Assembly: GCF_003473485.1 (NCBI RefSeq)
Contig: NC_053042.1
Span: 10,622,501-10,686,500, forward strand
DNA length: 64,000 nucleotides
Direction of reading: 5' to 3'
Source of the DNA: Medicago truncatula
Taxonomy: Eukaryota; Streptophyta; Magnoliopsida; Fabales; Fabaceae
The notes under the pieces were generated by a model that was not told the origin of the DNA, made no database searches, and worked only from the letters and a program-made list of their open reading frames with translations. A program made the translations under genes and the position numbers. Shown here one piece after another: positions 21,692-35,200 of this stretch (within the stretch, counting starts at the first letter, position 1; every line of letters starts with the position of its first letter).

Positions 21692-24600
21692 TCATGTACA
21701 GTTGATTTCCATGTTAGAAGCATACTGTGAAGATATCTTTCTGTACAAATCACCTTCACACAACAATGATATATCTTCAGGAGACAACACCATTTTACCT
21801 CTGCTCAAATAATGTTCAGCATTCCGCCTGCATTAAAACATTAAGAAAATCATTTAAGAGTTTTCTAGCTAACTTTTTCAATCATTCAAAAGACTAAAAA
21901 CAGCTTAATTTTCTCCGCACACATACCTTCCTTTCCTCATCTTTTTAACACCTTGTGAAATACGGAAATCCTCTGAAATTGAAATTTGGCGCAGTGACGA
22001 AAGAAGTTCACTGAATGCAATGCCTTGAATTGCTGTTGTTGATGATCTTGCAGGAACAATCGATCGGATCACGTTGAACAGAGATGTTCTGCTTTCGTTG
22101 CATCGCAGGCTGCTCAGTTGAGGCCAATATCAAGAAATAATGAAAAATAAGATTTTAAGAAAGACAACAACCAAAATGAAAGCCATGTCTATTTATATAC
22201 CTCTTATCATTTCTCTGGTCGTTCACCTCTAAAAGCTCTTTGGTATAGCTACTCGTGGTTTTGGTGTGATCCTGTCTAGATAACTTCCCCAAAGCCATAA
22301 TATTTGCAGTAGAAGCCAACATCTCTGAAGTTATGTCTACCCTGTCCTCAAAACCCAATTTCGGTCCCGCTTCTGCTATATGCTTGGCATAAAAGCAAAA
22401 ACCATGTGCAGCAACAGTTGACATCATCATTTGCTCATCATACCAACTAAACGTGTCTTCATCAGACAGGGAAGTTGGAGGTTCCATAATACCCTGCATG
22501 TTCAGCATATTATCATAACGGGAGGAAAAGATACAATATGATTGAAGAAAAAACTTTATCAAGGAACTTACACATTGTTTTTGTTGGTGATTACGAAACA
22601 ACAAGTCAGCTTCTGAAATTAGATTGCTTAGCCCACTAGCAAGCTTAACAACTTCGATAGCACCTATCTGTTCTGATTTGGCATGCTGTTTCAAATCTGT
22701 TCGAAGTTTCCTCCACACATTTTGCACTGTATCGATCTCCATAGATGGACTAGAATCAACAAATTTTGACTCCAACTTAAAATCAGAGTGACTGCACTCA
22801 TCCATCGGGTTATACACAGTTGCGATTTCCATGCTGTCATCACAAAAATCTGGTGCTATTGCTCTTGGAGAAGATTTGGGAATTTCAGTAGTCACCAACA
22901 AATCGGGACCTTGAGGCACTTTGGCCAAGCGCTGACAAACGCTGAAAGAGAATGGTCTCAGCTCATTACTCAGAGAAACATCTACCGGACAAGAAAGATG
23001 GCCACCAGAAGACACAACTGTAGACAATGTTTCTGTTCTGTTTTGAATTGCAGTCTCGGAAACAAATCTTGATTCTGGAAACCAGGACATATCAAGTGAT
23101 TTATATGTGTTGTTTAAGCATGTATCATTATTTGTTTCTAAATATTTATACTGTTCCACCTCTGAATCTTCCAAACCAGAATGCAGTAGCTCACCAAAAG
23201 ACGTACTGGCATAGCTTTGATTCAATAGAAAGTTAAAAGAAGAATCAGCATTGCCTTCAAGGAACTGTCTCTTGTAAGCTTCGTCATGAACATCTACAGA
23301 ATGTCTATTATTTGAATCCTTATCCATAGCATCAGTGGACATCACTACAAATTTACTTTGGTCCTTTTGCCAAGAGGATGTTACTGAGGGTCCAGAACAA
23401 CTATATAACTCAGAGATAGCACTATATTGACTTTCAAACTCACCACGGTCTGGAATAGATCTAATCGTCTTCATGAACTCTAAATAATCAGTCCCCATAC
23501 ATGGAACCTCCGAGTTGTTTTCCTTCTCATTGATGCAAAGCTCTTCCTTAACTAACCCTTCCCAGCTTGAGTTGTTTTCCATTGTAGCTATTGACTTGGT
23601 AACTTCATTCTCAATTAGTTTGGATAACTCTGAGGGAAAACTCCAGGGTATCATCTTCGGTAGTATCTTATGACCAGCCTCAAGATCAAAAGGAAGTGAG
23701 CCATATAATGTCTGCACTTTCTTGTCTGGACAGTAAGAAAAGAAATCACAAGTTTCACCAAGCCATTCCATTGGGGAAAAGATAAATGGGAATTGTAAGA
23801 GAACAATCAAAGTACACAGTAACGATCCAAAAGTTGAAGAGTTATGGTTTCCTTGTAGGTCATATAAATGCATATTCGCAATCGTCATTAAAAAAAATAA
23901 CAATTTGAAGATAGGGAATATATTTAATAGAATATATTTCCATCAAATAATCAGAAGATTTATGAAATATACGGTTACTCCCTCCGTCTTAAAATAATAG
24001 TTGTTTAAGGTTTGTGTACAATTTTTAAACAATATCATCATCTTAAAAGGGTATGATATGTCACCTTTACTATATTTTTTATTCTGGAACCAGAACTGAA
24101 GATGCAGAATGGTTTTACGAATATCTCTGTCACAAGACTGGATAAACTTCTCCATTAAAAGAGGATTGGCGTCGACTTCTTCTGTGGCACAAACCTGCAG
24201 GTTATCCACAGAAACATAAATTTCACTTTCAATCTTTTCATTTTCCCTACAATTAAGGGGTTAGAGATCCTAAAGCACATACCGTGAACAAGTGACGAAG
24301 CAACTCATCTGGCAATGGCAATGAGAAAGAAACATGTAGTCTACAAAAGTTATTTGGCAGACCAGCCTTTTTACCTAATTTAAAATAATGAACACATTAA
24401 TACATTGATCGAAGCTATATGTTGAGCAGTAATGCACTATTGAAACATGCAAACTCACTGTTGCTGGTCAATATAATTGGTCCTTTTGCTGTTTCGGCAA
24501 TGTGTTGTATGGCAGCAATACATCCACGATCTTCAGGAAAAAGGATGTCCACATCCTCAACTAAAATTAAAGTTTGAACAGCATCAGATGTAAGTGTATT

Positions 24601-27600
24601 ATCAATGGCGTGCAACTTCTGAGACGTTCCACCAGGACCATGAGCTCCATCATCGGATAGGGTTATCATTTCAATCACATCATGATCCATCTCTTTGGCT
24701 TCTTTAACATTAGGCGAAGCTGGAGCTTGGAGCAATTTCAAAGTTTTCTTCTGTGAACCCACAGTGTGTTCCACTAAACTGAGATATACAACATCTAAAT
24801 TATGTTAGCACAGTATCTTGATAGAAGTGCTTCTTAAAACAACTAACTTGATTATATTAAAATAAAATTGAATTAAGGAAGAAGGTCTCTTTCTCAGTGG
24901 AGATGAATACCAGAACCAGCCCAGCCAACATTAAAAGCTTATTGCTTAAGATTTAAGACATCTATGGACTTCAAAAACACTTAGCAATGCTTAGCTCTTA
25001 ACAAACCTTTTGACACATTGTGATCCAAGAGCATCTCCAAAATACTGCTTGACAGCAGTCGCATTTCGACAATCCGATGTATTGAGCTGTTGACAATAGA
25101 GATAATCTTTAATAGTTATGGCCAAATTGATAACTGAAAATACAGATTCATAAAAACAGAGAAAGGAATGTTTTTTAGCAAATTAAAGATTATTTTTAGA
25201 AAGAATGCTCATAGGAATGCCAAGACGCATGCCACATCATTTTTCAATATACTTCCTATTGAGGATCAGGCAGTAAAATGCCAAAAAAAGTAATGATTTC
25301 CAACACTACTATACTGATGTTTATAGGAAAGGAGACAACAGGGTTATTAAGAAAGTAAGTTCCTTAGGATATATGACTCTTGATACTGCCAACTCCACAA
25401 AGTTCAGAATTCTGGGAGGGAAGAGATAGGTGCAAAAGCATTTTCTGCACTTTTAGAGTGTCTAGAGTTTTCTCTACACTAAGTTGAAAACAATTAAAGT
25501 GGTTGAAGTAGAATCAGCTTTTGTCCGCATGGAGGAGGTGGAGCTTACAACAACAACAACCAAGCCTTATCCCTTTAAGTGGAACCGGCTACATGGATCA
25601 AATGATATTATAATGTTCTATCATATACGATATTTCTATCCAGCTTATTAATCTCTAGATCTTTCTTAATAGTTTCTTTTATTTTTTTTGTGTTCCTCTG
25701 CCTCTAGTGATTTGATTACCCTCCATCTAATCTACCCTCCGTACTACAGAATCTACAGGTCTTCTCTCTACATGCCCAAACCACCTAAGCCAAGTTTTCA
25801 CCATCTTAAAATGATAATAATATTGATACCCTGAAAACAGTGAAAGCCTGCTTCTTAATGAATTAAGGGCAGAATATAAGCAACATAGGATGTTCAGTTG
25901 ATGTGTTTTGACATTAATGGCAACTCACTACAACTAGGAGTGAAAGAGCATTCTCAATAAGTGCTGAGCTTGGTGAAACTTATAGCTTAGACTTCCAATA
26001 TTCAGAAAGGACAAGGTTAATTTCGAAGTTGATGAAGGTCAACTTATGGATGATTTAAAGGAAAAAAGCCACAAAATAGTCAACAAAACGTGCAGGAAGA
26101 GTGTCCTAACTCTGACGGTAGCGTGCAAGTTGCAAGAAGTGAAAGAGCTTTCTTAACAACAAATTTTCTTAACAACAAATTGTCAATGTTAACAATATTT
26201 TAATTTTAGATTGTTAAGATTACAAATAGGATTCTCTACTAAAAGGCCATTCTTTTGACGCTGTTTCTGAAAAAGAAATTCTACATTGTCCAAATATTCA
26301 AACGATGAAATCTTTTGAAGCCAGAGTGAGAAGGCTTTGGATGAGAAGTTATTTCTAGTTAGGCTTTAGTAAATGCAAATAATTTATGTATCACTTCTTG
26401 ATTCAATGGGAAGATGTTGATTAGTCCCTTATGCAAGGTGGTAAAGGGGTCATTTTTACTAAATACCTAAGTATGAGGGTAGAAAAGATAACTCAGCAGT
26501 AATTTGTGGGGGAGTAAACGGATTAATCTCTAATTAGATCCTTTTGCATATTATAGTTGTCTAATGTCTTCTTCACTGAAGGTGAATAATGTGTTGCTAG
26601 TGTTCACTTAGCTATTAGTTATGATTGTTTCTCTTTTGCTGCAGGAGATGTTGTGGGGGAAGTTTAGTATGAGAGATTTGACTATAACACAATACAATTA
26701 TTAGATTATCATACTTCATATTAGGCAAGAAACGACATAAACTCCAAAATATAGAAAAGGCAAGCTTAGCACCATGTCAAAATGTATCCCAATTTGGCTA
26801 ATTAATTGCTATGCATGCTTGACCGTAGATATGCTTTTAAAAAATTGACTATTTGCGATTTATAGGTGCATGAGATCAATGAATATTATCGTGACAAAGG
26901 TGAATCAGTTGAAAGCATAAATAACCAAAACATATTTATAAATAAAGATACCTCTAAAACCTCAAACCCTTGCTCTTGGGCACAAGCATAGACAGCTGCA
27001 GACTTGCCACTCTGCAATATGACAGACTCATGCTTCAGGAACCAATATGAAGTTATGAACAATAAATGCATAAACAGAAAATATGAATTTGGGAGCACAG
27101 AGAGTGATAACTTTCTGAATTTTCAACAAATATGTTCTACTTAACAATGGCAAGAAACTTTAAAAAGGCAAAAATGGGAAATTTTTGAACTTATGCAAAT
27201 ACGGTACCTTTGATCAGAAACCAAGATTCAAGACTTATGGAACTTTCATGGACAGCTATTATGCATAATTGAGCAGAGGAGCAACTATGTTACATTAATT
27301 CATGCCAAGATAATTTTATAAAGCACAAACAGAAAATTTTGGACTTCATACGCGTATTTCATTAAAATCAAAATACCAAGAAAAAGAAAGATAATTGTCC
27401 AGTGTATTATCACCAGATACCCAATTAAATTACTGAATATTTGATGATCATACATAGTTAAATGGATGTAACCCAATACTCAAAAGTACAACGGAAGACA
27501 TAGGTGTTTTAGAAATTTTATTTAAAAATCAAATGAATAAAATACAGATATTTCAATCAAATGATTCTTAAAGGGCAGAAGATTCAAAGAATTCAATCCT

Positions 27601-30212
27601 GAAATGGTTATATAATCATGATGTTAATAAAACAACAGCAAAATTATATATCCATCAAGTGTATGTCACAGTTGTGACAGATATAATTCTACATACCCCA
27701 ACTGGTCCTGTAATTAAAAGAACATTCTTCAGGGAACCCTCCTCGCTAACATCTTTTGAAGCATAGTCACAACCAGCACAGTTATAATCACCATCACCGT
27801 CTGGTATGTCAGTTTGATCCTTGTTAGAGGAATCCTTTCTGTTTTGATACCGCCTTTCATGCCAATGATGTAACCAGTCACGTAAGAAATTGAGGGATTC
27901 ATCATTACCGCATACCTAAACAAATATCGTAAAACATGAAAAATATGGTTCAGGAAGTATGAACATTTAGAATCAAAATATGCAACTTCAGATTTTACTT
28001 TTTAAAAAAGAATACGCTGTGAACTAGAAATGTCAGACCTCCGAGGCTTTTGTTGGTTTGTACTTGTGTATCCATAAGCTGCTCTCAGCCTTATCTTCAC
28101 AACTTTGACAGAAAGAACTCATTCTGCAATATGATACAAGGGAAAACCTCACTATCACGAAATAAATTTGCTAGCTAATTTTTGCACGGGGATTTAAAAA
28201 TAGTTAAAATAGTCGTACTAGAAAAACAAGCAAGGAAATTACAGCCATTTTCTTTTAAATGATCAATATATCCCATTGCTAAACTACCGAGGGAAACTGA
28301 GTGAAATTAGTCAGGTCGGTGACATAATTGAATGTTGTACCTACTCGGTGGCTCAGCATCTGATTTTCCGGTATTGCATGCTTGCCCTGATATAGTACTG
28401 GCTTCATCCATCTCCAAGTCCTGGCAATAATTTTTGGAAACAACAACAAATCATTGACACAAAACTAAGGTATACTTCCCCCTCTAAACTAGTTTCCATG
28501 GTTACCTACAGTGGTGCAAATGGGGAAGGTTACTACTAACAGGTGTTAATTAGATTATACAACAAATTACTTACCACTATAGCATCTTCCGGCTTTGCTG
28601 GCTCATTATCTACAGCTGAGTTTTCTGGTAACATTTCCATCATGTGTTCTGACTGTGTAGGTAGTTTATCGTCTGAATAAGACAAGGCATTCTGAGAAAT
28701 GGATGTGCTTGAGGATTTTACACCACTATGAAAGTTATCAAAATTTAAGGGTTCAACAGAATCCTCCATAACAGAAAATTTTGAACTTTCTGGGCTACAA
28801 TCTACAATAGTGGTATTTCCCAAAAATTTCCAGTCACTCCAGTCAAGAGATGAAGTATCATCCTGCATTAGCAAATTTTATGGCTAACTCAAACGAAAGT
28901 AAAATAACAGAATTTAAAACCAATAAAGTGGGTGATCTCTCACTTAAAGGGTAGAATAAGGAATCTCAACCATGTTTGTTATGCATGTAGAAGTAGATAT
29001 AATATCATCAACTTATGAAGCACGGACACTCCTTGAATTAGGCGTGTCCACGTGCCTGACACCAACACAACACCGACACATTTAATTACACCGAATTATG
29101 TGATTTTCTCAAATTATTAGTGGTGTCGGCGTGTCAGTGTTCATGTCGTGTCCGGTGTCCGTATCCGTGTCCGTATCCGTATCCGTGCTTCATACATCAA
29201 CTGATATTCTCATCAACAGATGTGATTCCTAACATTCCTAACTTTACCCTCAAAGTAAATTGTTTGCTTTACACACACACTCAAAACCCCATTACAAAAG
29301 GTATGCATATAGACATTAAACACCTAATCTTATCTCAAATCAAGCTACCACATTAAATCATAGAAAGAACTGTCATAGTTGCATACCGTAATATCTTCAA
29401 ATACATGAATAGGACCACAGTTAGTTCTTCCACTCTCCCGCTTAGCAGCAGACAAACTGCTTTCAGAATCACCCGAATCCTTAAATTTCTTCTCCGCCTT
29501 ACACAATGAAAAGAACGGATGTATTTGTCTTCCCGCAAACATCCTCGAATTTTCCTGATCCAATTAGAGGTAAAAAGAAAAACTCATTAAAACTACATAT
29601 CATATCATACATAAGCAACAAATAAACCCAACTTACACAAACTCAAAGTCATAACTCATAATAAATGTTGCAAGTTCAACGACATAAAATCTCATAAATA
29701 TTTTCGAAAAACACAAATCCCCGAAAAAGTCTATTTTTTTAACCAAAACTCCAACGAATCGAACACTAACCTCAGCTGACAATTTCGCCTCCAACCGCAA
29801 ATCAATTTTCCGAGCCACATCAGGCGAACCAGTCCCCTTAACTCCATTAACCGACCCGTTTTTCTTCGGCGTATTATTCTGCATACATACAGTAATAATA
29901 AACACATCACAAAACCCTCAACAATTCTCTTTTCAACTCTCAAAATTCAATTCACACTGTCACTGATCAATCCAACAGTAAATTACACTAATTAACCACA
30001 TTACAGCTAAAATTAACAGCATAACAACAACAAAAACACAGTAATAATAACAATTGTGATGATTAAATTACCCTGGAGGTTTTTTTCCGAGGAGTGGATT
30101 TTGAAGGGGATTTTCTCTTCTTGAAGGTGTTTTCCGGAGTGCATGATCCTTGTTGTTGTTGTTCAGCTTCTGGTTTGCGATTGGGTGAGCTGAGATCAGT
30201 TGGGTTGTTCAT
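21692..30212 (-). CDS. ATAD5: ATAD5/ELG1-like AAA+ ATPase (PCNA unloader large subunit)
   Basis: The family's ATAD5/Elg1 proteins form an RFC-like complex that removes PCNA from DNA after replication. Exons: 30212-30072, 29878-29771, 29554-29387, 28862-28575, 28420-28341, 28123-28039, 27915-27697, 27011-26952, 25086-25007, 24778-24459, 24374-24283, 24194-24065, 23725-22572, 22493-22201, 22109-21927, 21827-21692. Phases close to 1178 aa. The N-terminus is Lys-rich and disordered, with a QIHPFF patch. LWIHKYKPTKASEVCGNDES opens the AAA+ module. Walker A is GPVGSGKS (about 360-367, split by an intron). Walker B is LILVEDVD (about 480-487) and sensor 1 is ILTSNS. LPFDLEAGHKILPKMIPW begins the large C-terminal part. 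Exon 13 was started at the acceptor before DKKVQTLYGS, because the open frame upstream of it looks like intron. The exon 15 acceptor has a NAGNAG alternative three bases away. Resembles Arabidopsis At1g77620 from memory. Confidence 0.92.
25546..25810 (-). mobile_element. RTE-type LINE 3-prime end (intron of ATAD5-like gene)
   Basis: Translated on the minus strand it reads LRWFGHVERRPVDSVVRRVD, then ITRGRG, then with damage YDRT..HLIHVAG and DKAWLLLL. This is the C-terminal end of plant RTE-clade LINE polymerase. It closes with a TTG-repeat tail (GTTGTTGTTG), typical of the clade. It is 5-prime truncated, lies in the 1.9-kb intron between exons 8 and 9, and is in the host gene's sense. Confidence 0.75.
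29015..29193. mobile_element. MITE copy 1, 7-8 bp target duplication (hAT-like)
   Basis: Ends are TATGAAGCACGGACAC and GTATCCGTGCTTCATA, an imperfect inverted pair. Flanks share CATCAACT on both sides, an 8-bp duplication. The interior is built from repeats of CCGTGTCCGTATCCG on the right and CGTGTCCACG on the left. It lies in the intron between exons 3 and 4 of the ATAD5-like gene. A second copy is at 34155-34329. Confidence 0.75.
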
Positions 30213-31730
30213 TGTTGTTGTGAGAGAATGAATTAGGGTTCAATTTGGGGGTGAAATTGAGAAATTAGGGTTTTTGATATATATTGGGATTTGGGAGAGT
30301 AACGGAAAACGGTAACATAGTTAGCTATTAGGACAAAATCTATTATATTAAATTAAACATTAAAAAAAAGTAAAAACATGTTAGATACTCGTCATTATTT
30401 AGGAGTAATCAATCATGATATCCTTAAACGTGTCTTGTCAAAAAAAAAACATGTCATTATATGTGTCAGTAAAATGATACACCTATGATTAAACTAACTG
30501 ATGAAAACCGTTAAAAAAACTTACTCATGAAATAAAAATGTTTGGTTAAAAAAAACTGAGGGTTGGTTAAAAAATTATTAAAATTAATTGGATTTTGACT
30601 CGTAATCATTTTACAACCGTCTTCAATATAATTATAAAAATTTATTGTTTCATGATATTTTAATGTCCAACTCTAAGAGCATAATTATCGGTTGAAAAAT
30701 ACCGCATCTTTATTGATGCAAAAGACACTATATCAGAAACATGTGGATATTTGGGTTTGAAAGACAACCAGAAATTTGTGTATTTAGCGGGACCCATTTT
30801 AGAGTATTAGATTTTTTTTTTTTTAGGGAAGAGTATTAGATGAGTAGTATGAATATTTAAAAAATATAATTGAGTGATTTAAATAATTGAGAAATGTGAA
30901 GTAATATATTATATTATGTGGAACTCATTTATACCACTTATATTAGTGGCATGGATGTGAATGCTCTAACAAGTAAGTTAACACTTTTTAAAGGAAAATA
31001 TAGTATACATGCAGTAGTTTTTTAAGGGATCCATTGAGTAGCCTTGACTACTTATTTTTAATAAAATATTTTTGAATAACTTTATTTGTAAAAAATAGTA
31101 GAAATGATAAATTTAAAAATTATTATTTTATTGATAAATTTATCGGTCTTGTTTTGACAGTTTCAGTGTCAAAACAAGACCGATACACCTCAATTTATGA
31201 GGTGTACCGTAGAAATCCCCTTATTTTATTGGTAGCGGAAGTTGTATTCTTATTAGTTTAATATACAGTTCTATTTTTTTTTTTAAATGTGAGAGCAAGA
31301 GAAAAGATGGGAGTCTAATAGTAACGATGAGAGTGAAAAAAAAAAACTTTTTGACTCGTTACATTGTAATACTGCCAAAAAAAAGAGTGAAAAAGAATTG
31401 AGGTTTTGATTTGGAGGGAGAAGAAGGAATTGGTGGAGCGATTTTTTTAAATTAAGAATATATTATTATTTTCCACTTCTAACGCATAGTGATGTCATGT
31501 CCCTAAAACTAGTTACATCGGTGTTCTTATCAAAATTGCATAGCTGATTAATGGATGCATAATGGGTTTAATTTGAAGGGTCAAAATCGCACAATTATAA
31601 AACCAAGAGGGCTAAAAGTGCAATTAAACCGAATATCAATATAAGAGTTTAATTGATATGTATCTTTTTTTGTAAGAAAATCAATACATTAAAATGTGCT
31701 TACATCAAATAGTTGTTGTTAATTGAGAAG
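30213..31730. other. Intergenic, with two adjacent hairpins
   Basis: The left part holds the ATAD5-like promoter; no clean TATA was assigned. No ORF with family resemblance is present. The only clear structure is the hairpin pair at 31141-31206, listed separately. Confidence 0.5.
31141..31206. repeat. Two adjacent perfect hairpins
   Basis: TATCGGTCTTGTTTTGACA (31141-31159) pairs perfectly with 31167-31185 across a 7-nt loop. Directly after it, TACACCTCA-ATTTA-TGAGGTGTA forms a 9-bp stem (31184-31206), overlapping by two bases. It could be a Helitron-like end or a small inverted-repeat element; no CTRR terminus was confirmed. Confidence 0.8.
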
Positions 31731-31737
31731 TAAATCT

Positions 31738-31930
31738 TTCTCACACTTTTAGAGAAAGGAATGCATGTGCAGATTTTCTTGCAAAATTAGTTGTATAAAT
31801 GACATCAAGATGAAGATTTGAAATCACCGTCCCGAAGGCTTGACGACTTTGCCTCAATTTGATTCCTCAAGGATTATGCATCCTCGTCCTTGGTCATTTC
31901 TTGTTGTTTACTTCGCCTTTTCTCTCTAGT
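31738..31930 (+). mobile_element. LINE RNase H-domain fragment
   Basis: The plus frame reads HTFRERNACADFLAKLVV, then a stop, then a typical hydrophobic end. This is the closing RNase H motif (H..RE.N.CAD.LA) that plant LINEs carry. It is short, interrupted and without ends. Confidence 0.6.
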
Positions 31931-32212
31931 TGAGGGTGCCTACTAGGTACCAAGGCTTGCGAAGCTAAGCCTCACTTATTGGGGATGGTCTATCAAAACA
32001 CGCGCATTGAATCATTCATGAATTAAATATTTAATACAATTTACCAACGAGGCAGCAACATAATTGGAATCCAATGTAGGATTTGTAGCAACAAAGAACA
32101 GTGTTATTTACAAATTATTTACAAAAGCAATGACTTGTAAGAAGTACTAATTAACAAATTGCTTTCTTCAAACAAGGCACTGCAAGCTCCATGCATTATA
32201 CATTTGCTATGT

Positions 32213-35200
32213 TCATGGAGCGGCCATCTTTAGAGACTTCATCTTGAGAGCGAGTTTACCGCCTGAATGAACACCCTTCGCCGCAACTTTTAACAATGAA
32301 CGAGTTTGGTACAGCCTGTTATCAAAAGGTTAAATAATTACAATGAAATTGAATAAGGCTAAAAAACATTGACCTAAATTCAAGTGAAAAACAACTTTGA
32401 AACAATGACAACAGTTTCAGGGAGAGAGTGTTACCCAGCCAAAGCAAGTCCCCATGTAGACAGTGCATAAAACAACTTTCCAGCAGCCCAAATATCCAAA
32501 ACCTTTTCCAGTTTGCTTGTACCAGCAAATGCTTTTGATAGATCTGTCATCAGAACATTTAAAACATGAGATAGTAACATTTTGTATTTAATTTGTCACA
32601 ATAGCGAAAAGTGTGTAGTTGGATACTTCATTTAAAATCAGGTCAATGTGAAAATTGTTGATGGTTGAAAGAACAAAAAAAATTAGTCTACGGAACAAGC
32701 ATCAGACATAGAAAGTATGACAGTGGTTCCCACCCCCCCACCCCCCACCCCCCCGTGTAAATCAGAAATTTTGATATAAAAGACATTAATGAAGTGTTTG
32801 GATCAAAGGAAAACAGTGAGGACTTGAGAAAGAAGACGAATGCTATTAGGATCTAGAAGGGTCGTGTCTCGTGTGTGGTGGCAAAAAATGGAAGGAGTAG
32901 AAAATGGGAGCTTAATGGATCTTAATTTATCTGATGCAGTGGTAAGTTTAAACCAGACAAGAATATATAAAAATTCCCTTCCCATCATCTCCATTTCCCC
33001 CCAACGAAACACTGCGTGAATCTAAAAAATGGAAATGGAGAGAAAGGTGGAAGATGAGAAATTAGTATTTGCATCATCTAGCATGTTAAAAGGAACTTCA
33101 TCTACTGTGACAGTTCATGCTAAATAATAGTCATCAGTTAACAACTCGACGGTTAAAGTCATACGGTGAATTAATTAAACAAATTAAAATAATTGCAATA
33201 AACACGAGTTTCACCCATCCAGCATAGAAACAATGGATAGTAGAACCTTTTAGTCAGTCCATTTGAGAAAGAGCATTTTACAAGAGTCAAAAGATACAAT
33301 TTTGTATCCTTCTGACAATTTGGGTAAAGAATGCGAAGGGAAAAATTATTCATTATATAGTAATCTGACAGCAAACTTACTGTTCTGTAGTTCCTCTGGT
33401 GACATGTTCTGCATTATAATGAAGCAAACAACTTCAGATGCGACATATCAAATTTATAACAATGCATTTTGGTGTGTGAATCAAGCGAGTGCATACCCGG
33501 GCTTTTGGGTTTGACATAATGCATCTTGCCATAAAGTTGGCAACTCCATCAACAACATGTTCCTCACTGATGATCAAGTAACTTTCATCGTCAATTCCAC
33601 TACATTCCTCAAAATTAATCGGATCTGTCTCATCAGCAACCCAAACCCACCAACTGGGTTCTTTCGAGTCGACATTTATTAAAATATCAGCGGATTGATA
33701 ATCAACCTCTATCAAATACCAACAAAAAACACAAGAACAAATTGTCAGTATCACATACAAGGAAAGCCATCAACAGCAGAGAAGTTTAACTAAATACCAG
33801 TAGCTTCCTTAAAAGGAAATTGATTTCCACCACTAGCAGTTTCCTCTTGTAGAACCTTGAGTCGAGTCAAGTACTCATCAGACCTCACGGTAGCAGCTAA
33901 CCGCACGTGCAACTACAACCAAATAGCACCCAAAACATAAATGATTAAAATAGAAACCATACCACTAAGTTGGAAGGATATGCATTGTCACCGTAAACTA
34001 GATTCACAGACATCAAATAAAAATCTATTATTTGTGATGCCACCCAGTTTTTCCTAACTGCATTTTAAAACTAATGATACAGTATGACATGAAAACATGC
34101 AAGGTTTTCATTAAATGGCAATGTAAAACTAATCTACCCTATATGCCATTAAAGTATGAAGCACGGACACTCCTTGGATAAGGCGTGTCCCCGTGTCAGA
34201 CACGTGTCGTGTCCGACACCGACACATATAATTACACTGCATTTTGTGATTTTCTAAAAAAATTAGCTGTGTCGGCGTGTCGGTGTCCGTGTCGTGTCCG
34301 GTGTCCGTGTCCGTATCCGTGCTTCATAGCATTAAACTCTAATTTAAGTAAATAACACCCAAAACACAATGCTCCTAAACTAATCAATAACCCTTTGGGA
34401 ATAAAAAAGCATCCTATTCTGTAAATGTAGGTGAAACAATAATGCATAACATGAAACATCAACGATAACAACCAATCATTATCCCACTAAGTGGGGACAG
34501 CAACTGCATGGATCAAACGACATCATAATGTCCTATCCAAGTTGTTAATCTCTAAATTTTCTTAATAGTTTTTCTAGATCTTCCTCTGTCTCCGGTAATC
34601 CGAGTACTCTAATAATCTAGGGTTCTTCTCTCTGCATCCACAAACCACCTAAGTCGGGTTTCAACCATCTTTTCAAACAATATTGCAAAAATAATTTATA
34701 TTATATGCCATTAAACTCCAATTTAAGTAAATAAAACCTAAAGCATAATGCTCCTAAACTAATCAATAACCCTTTTGGAATGAAAACGCATCCTATTTTG
34801 TAAATGCAGGTGAAACAATATTGCGTAACAACAACAAAACATTATCTCACTAAGTGGGGTCGGCCCCATATCAAACAATGCCATAACACATCTAGCTCGT
34901 TAATCTCAAGATCTTTTTTAATAATTTCTCTTTATAGTTTTTCTACATCTTCCTCTGTCTCTAAATCCGGGTCCTCTCCATCTCATCTATTCTCATTGGT
35001 ACATAATCTACATCTCTCTAAGTGCACAAACCACCTAAGTCAGGGGTTTCAAGTTTCAACAATATTGCATAACATGATTACCAATTAATACAAAGCAACT
35101 AATCTAACATCACTCAATTTACAAAAAAACAAAAATCACAAAATAGTTTCTTATTTCCATAATTTTTCAGCACCCAATTAAAAAAACAAATTTTTTTAGA

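Noticed and set aside
22788-23236. Plus-strand ORFs inside the ATAD5-like exon 13
   Set aside because: Antisense shadows of a long conserved coding exon.
23726-23903. N-terminal extension of the large ATAD5 exon ORF (hydrophobic, MLFFLMTIANM)
   Set aside because: The family alignment resumes at DKKVQTLYGS directly after a good TGTCCAG acceptor with matching phase, so the upstream open frame is intron read-through.
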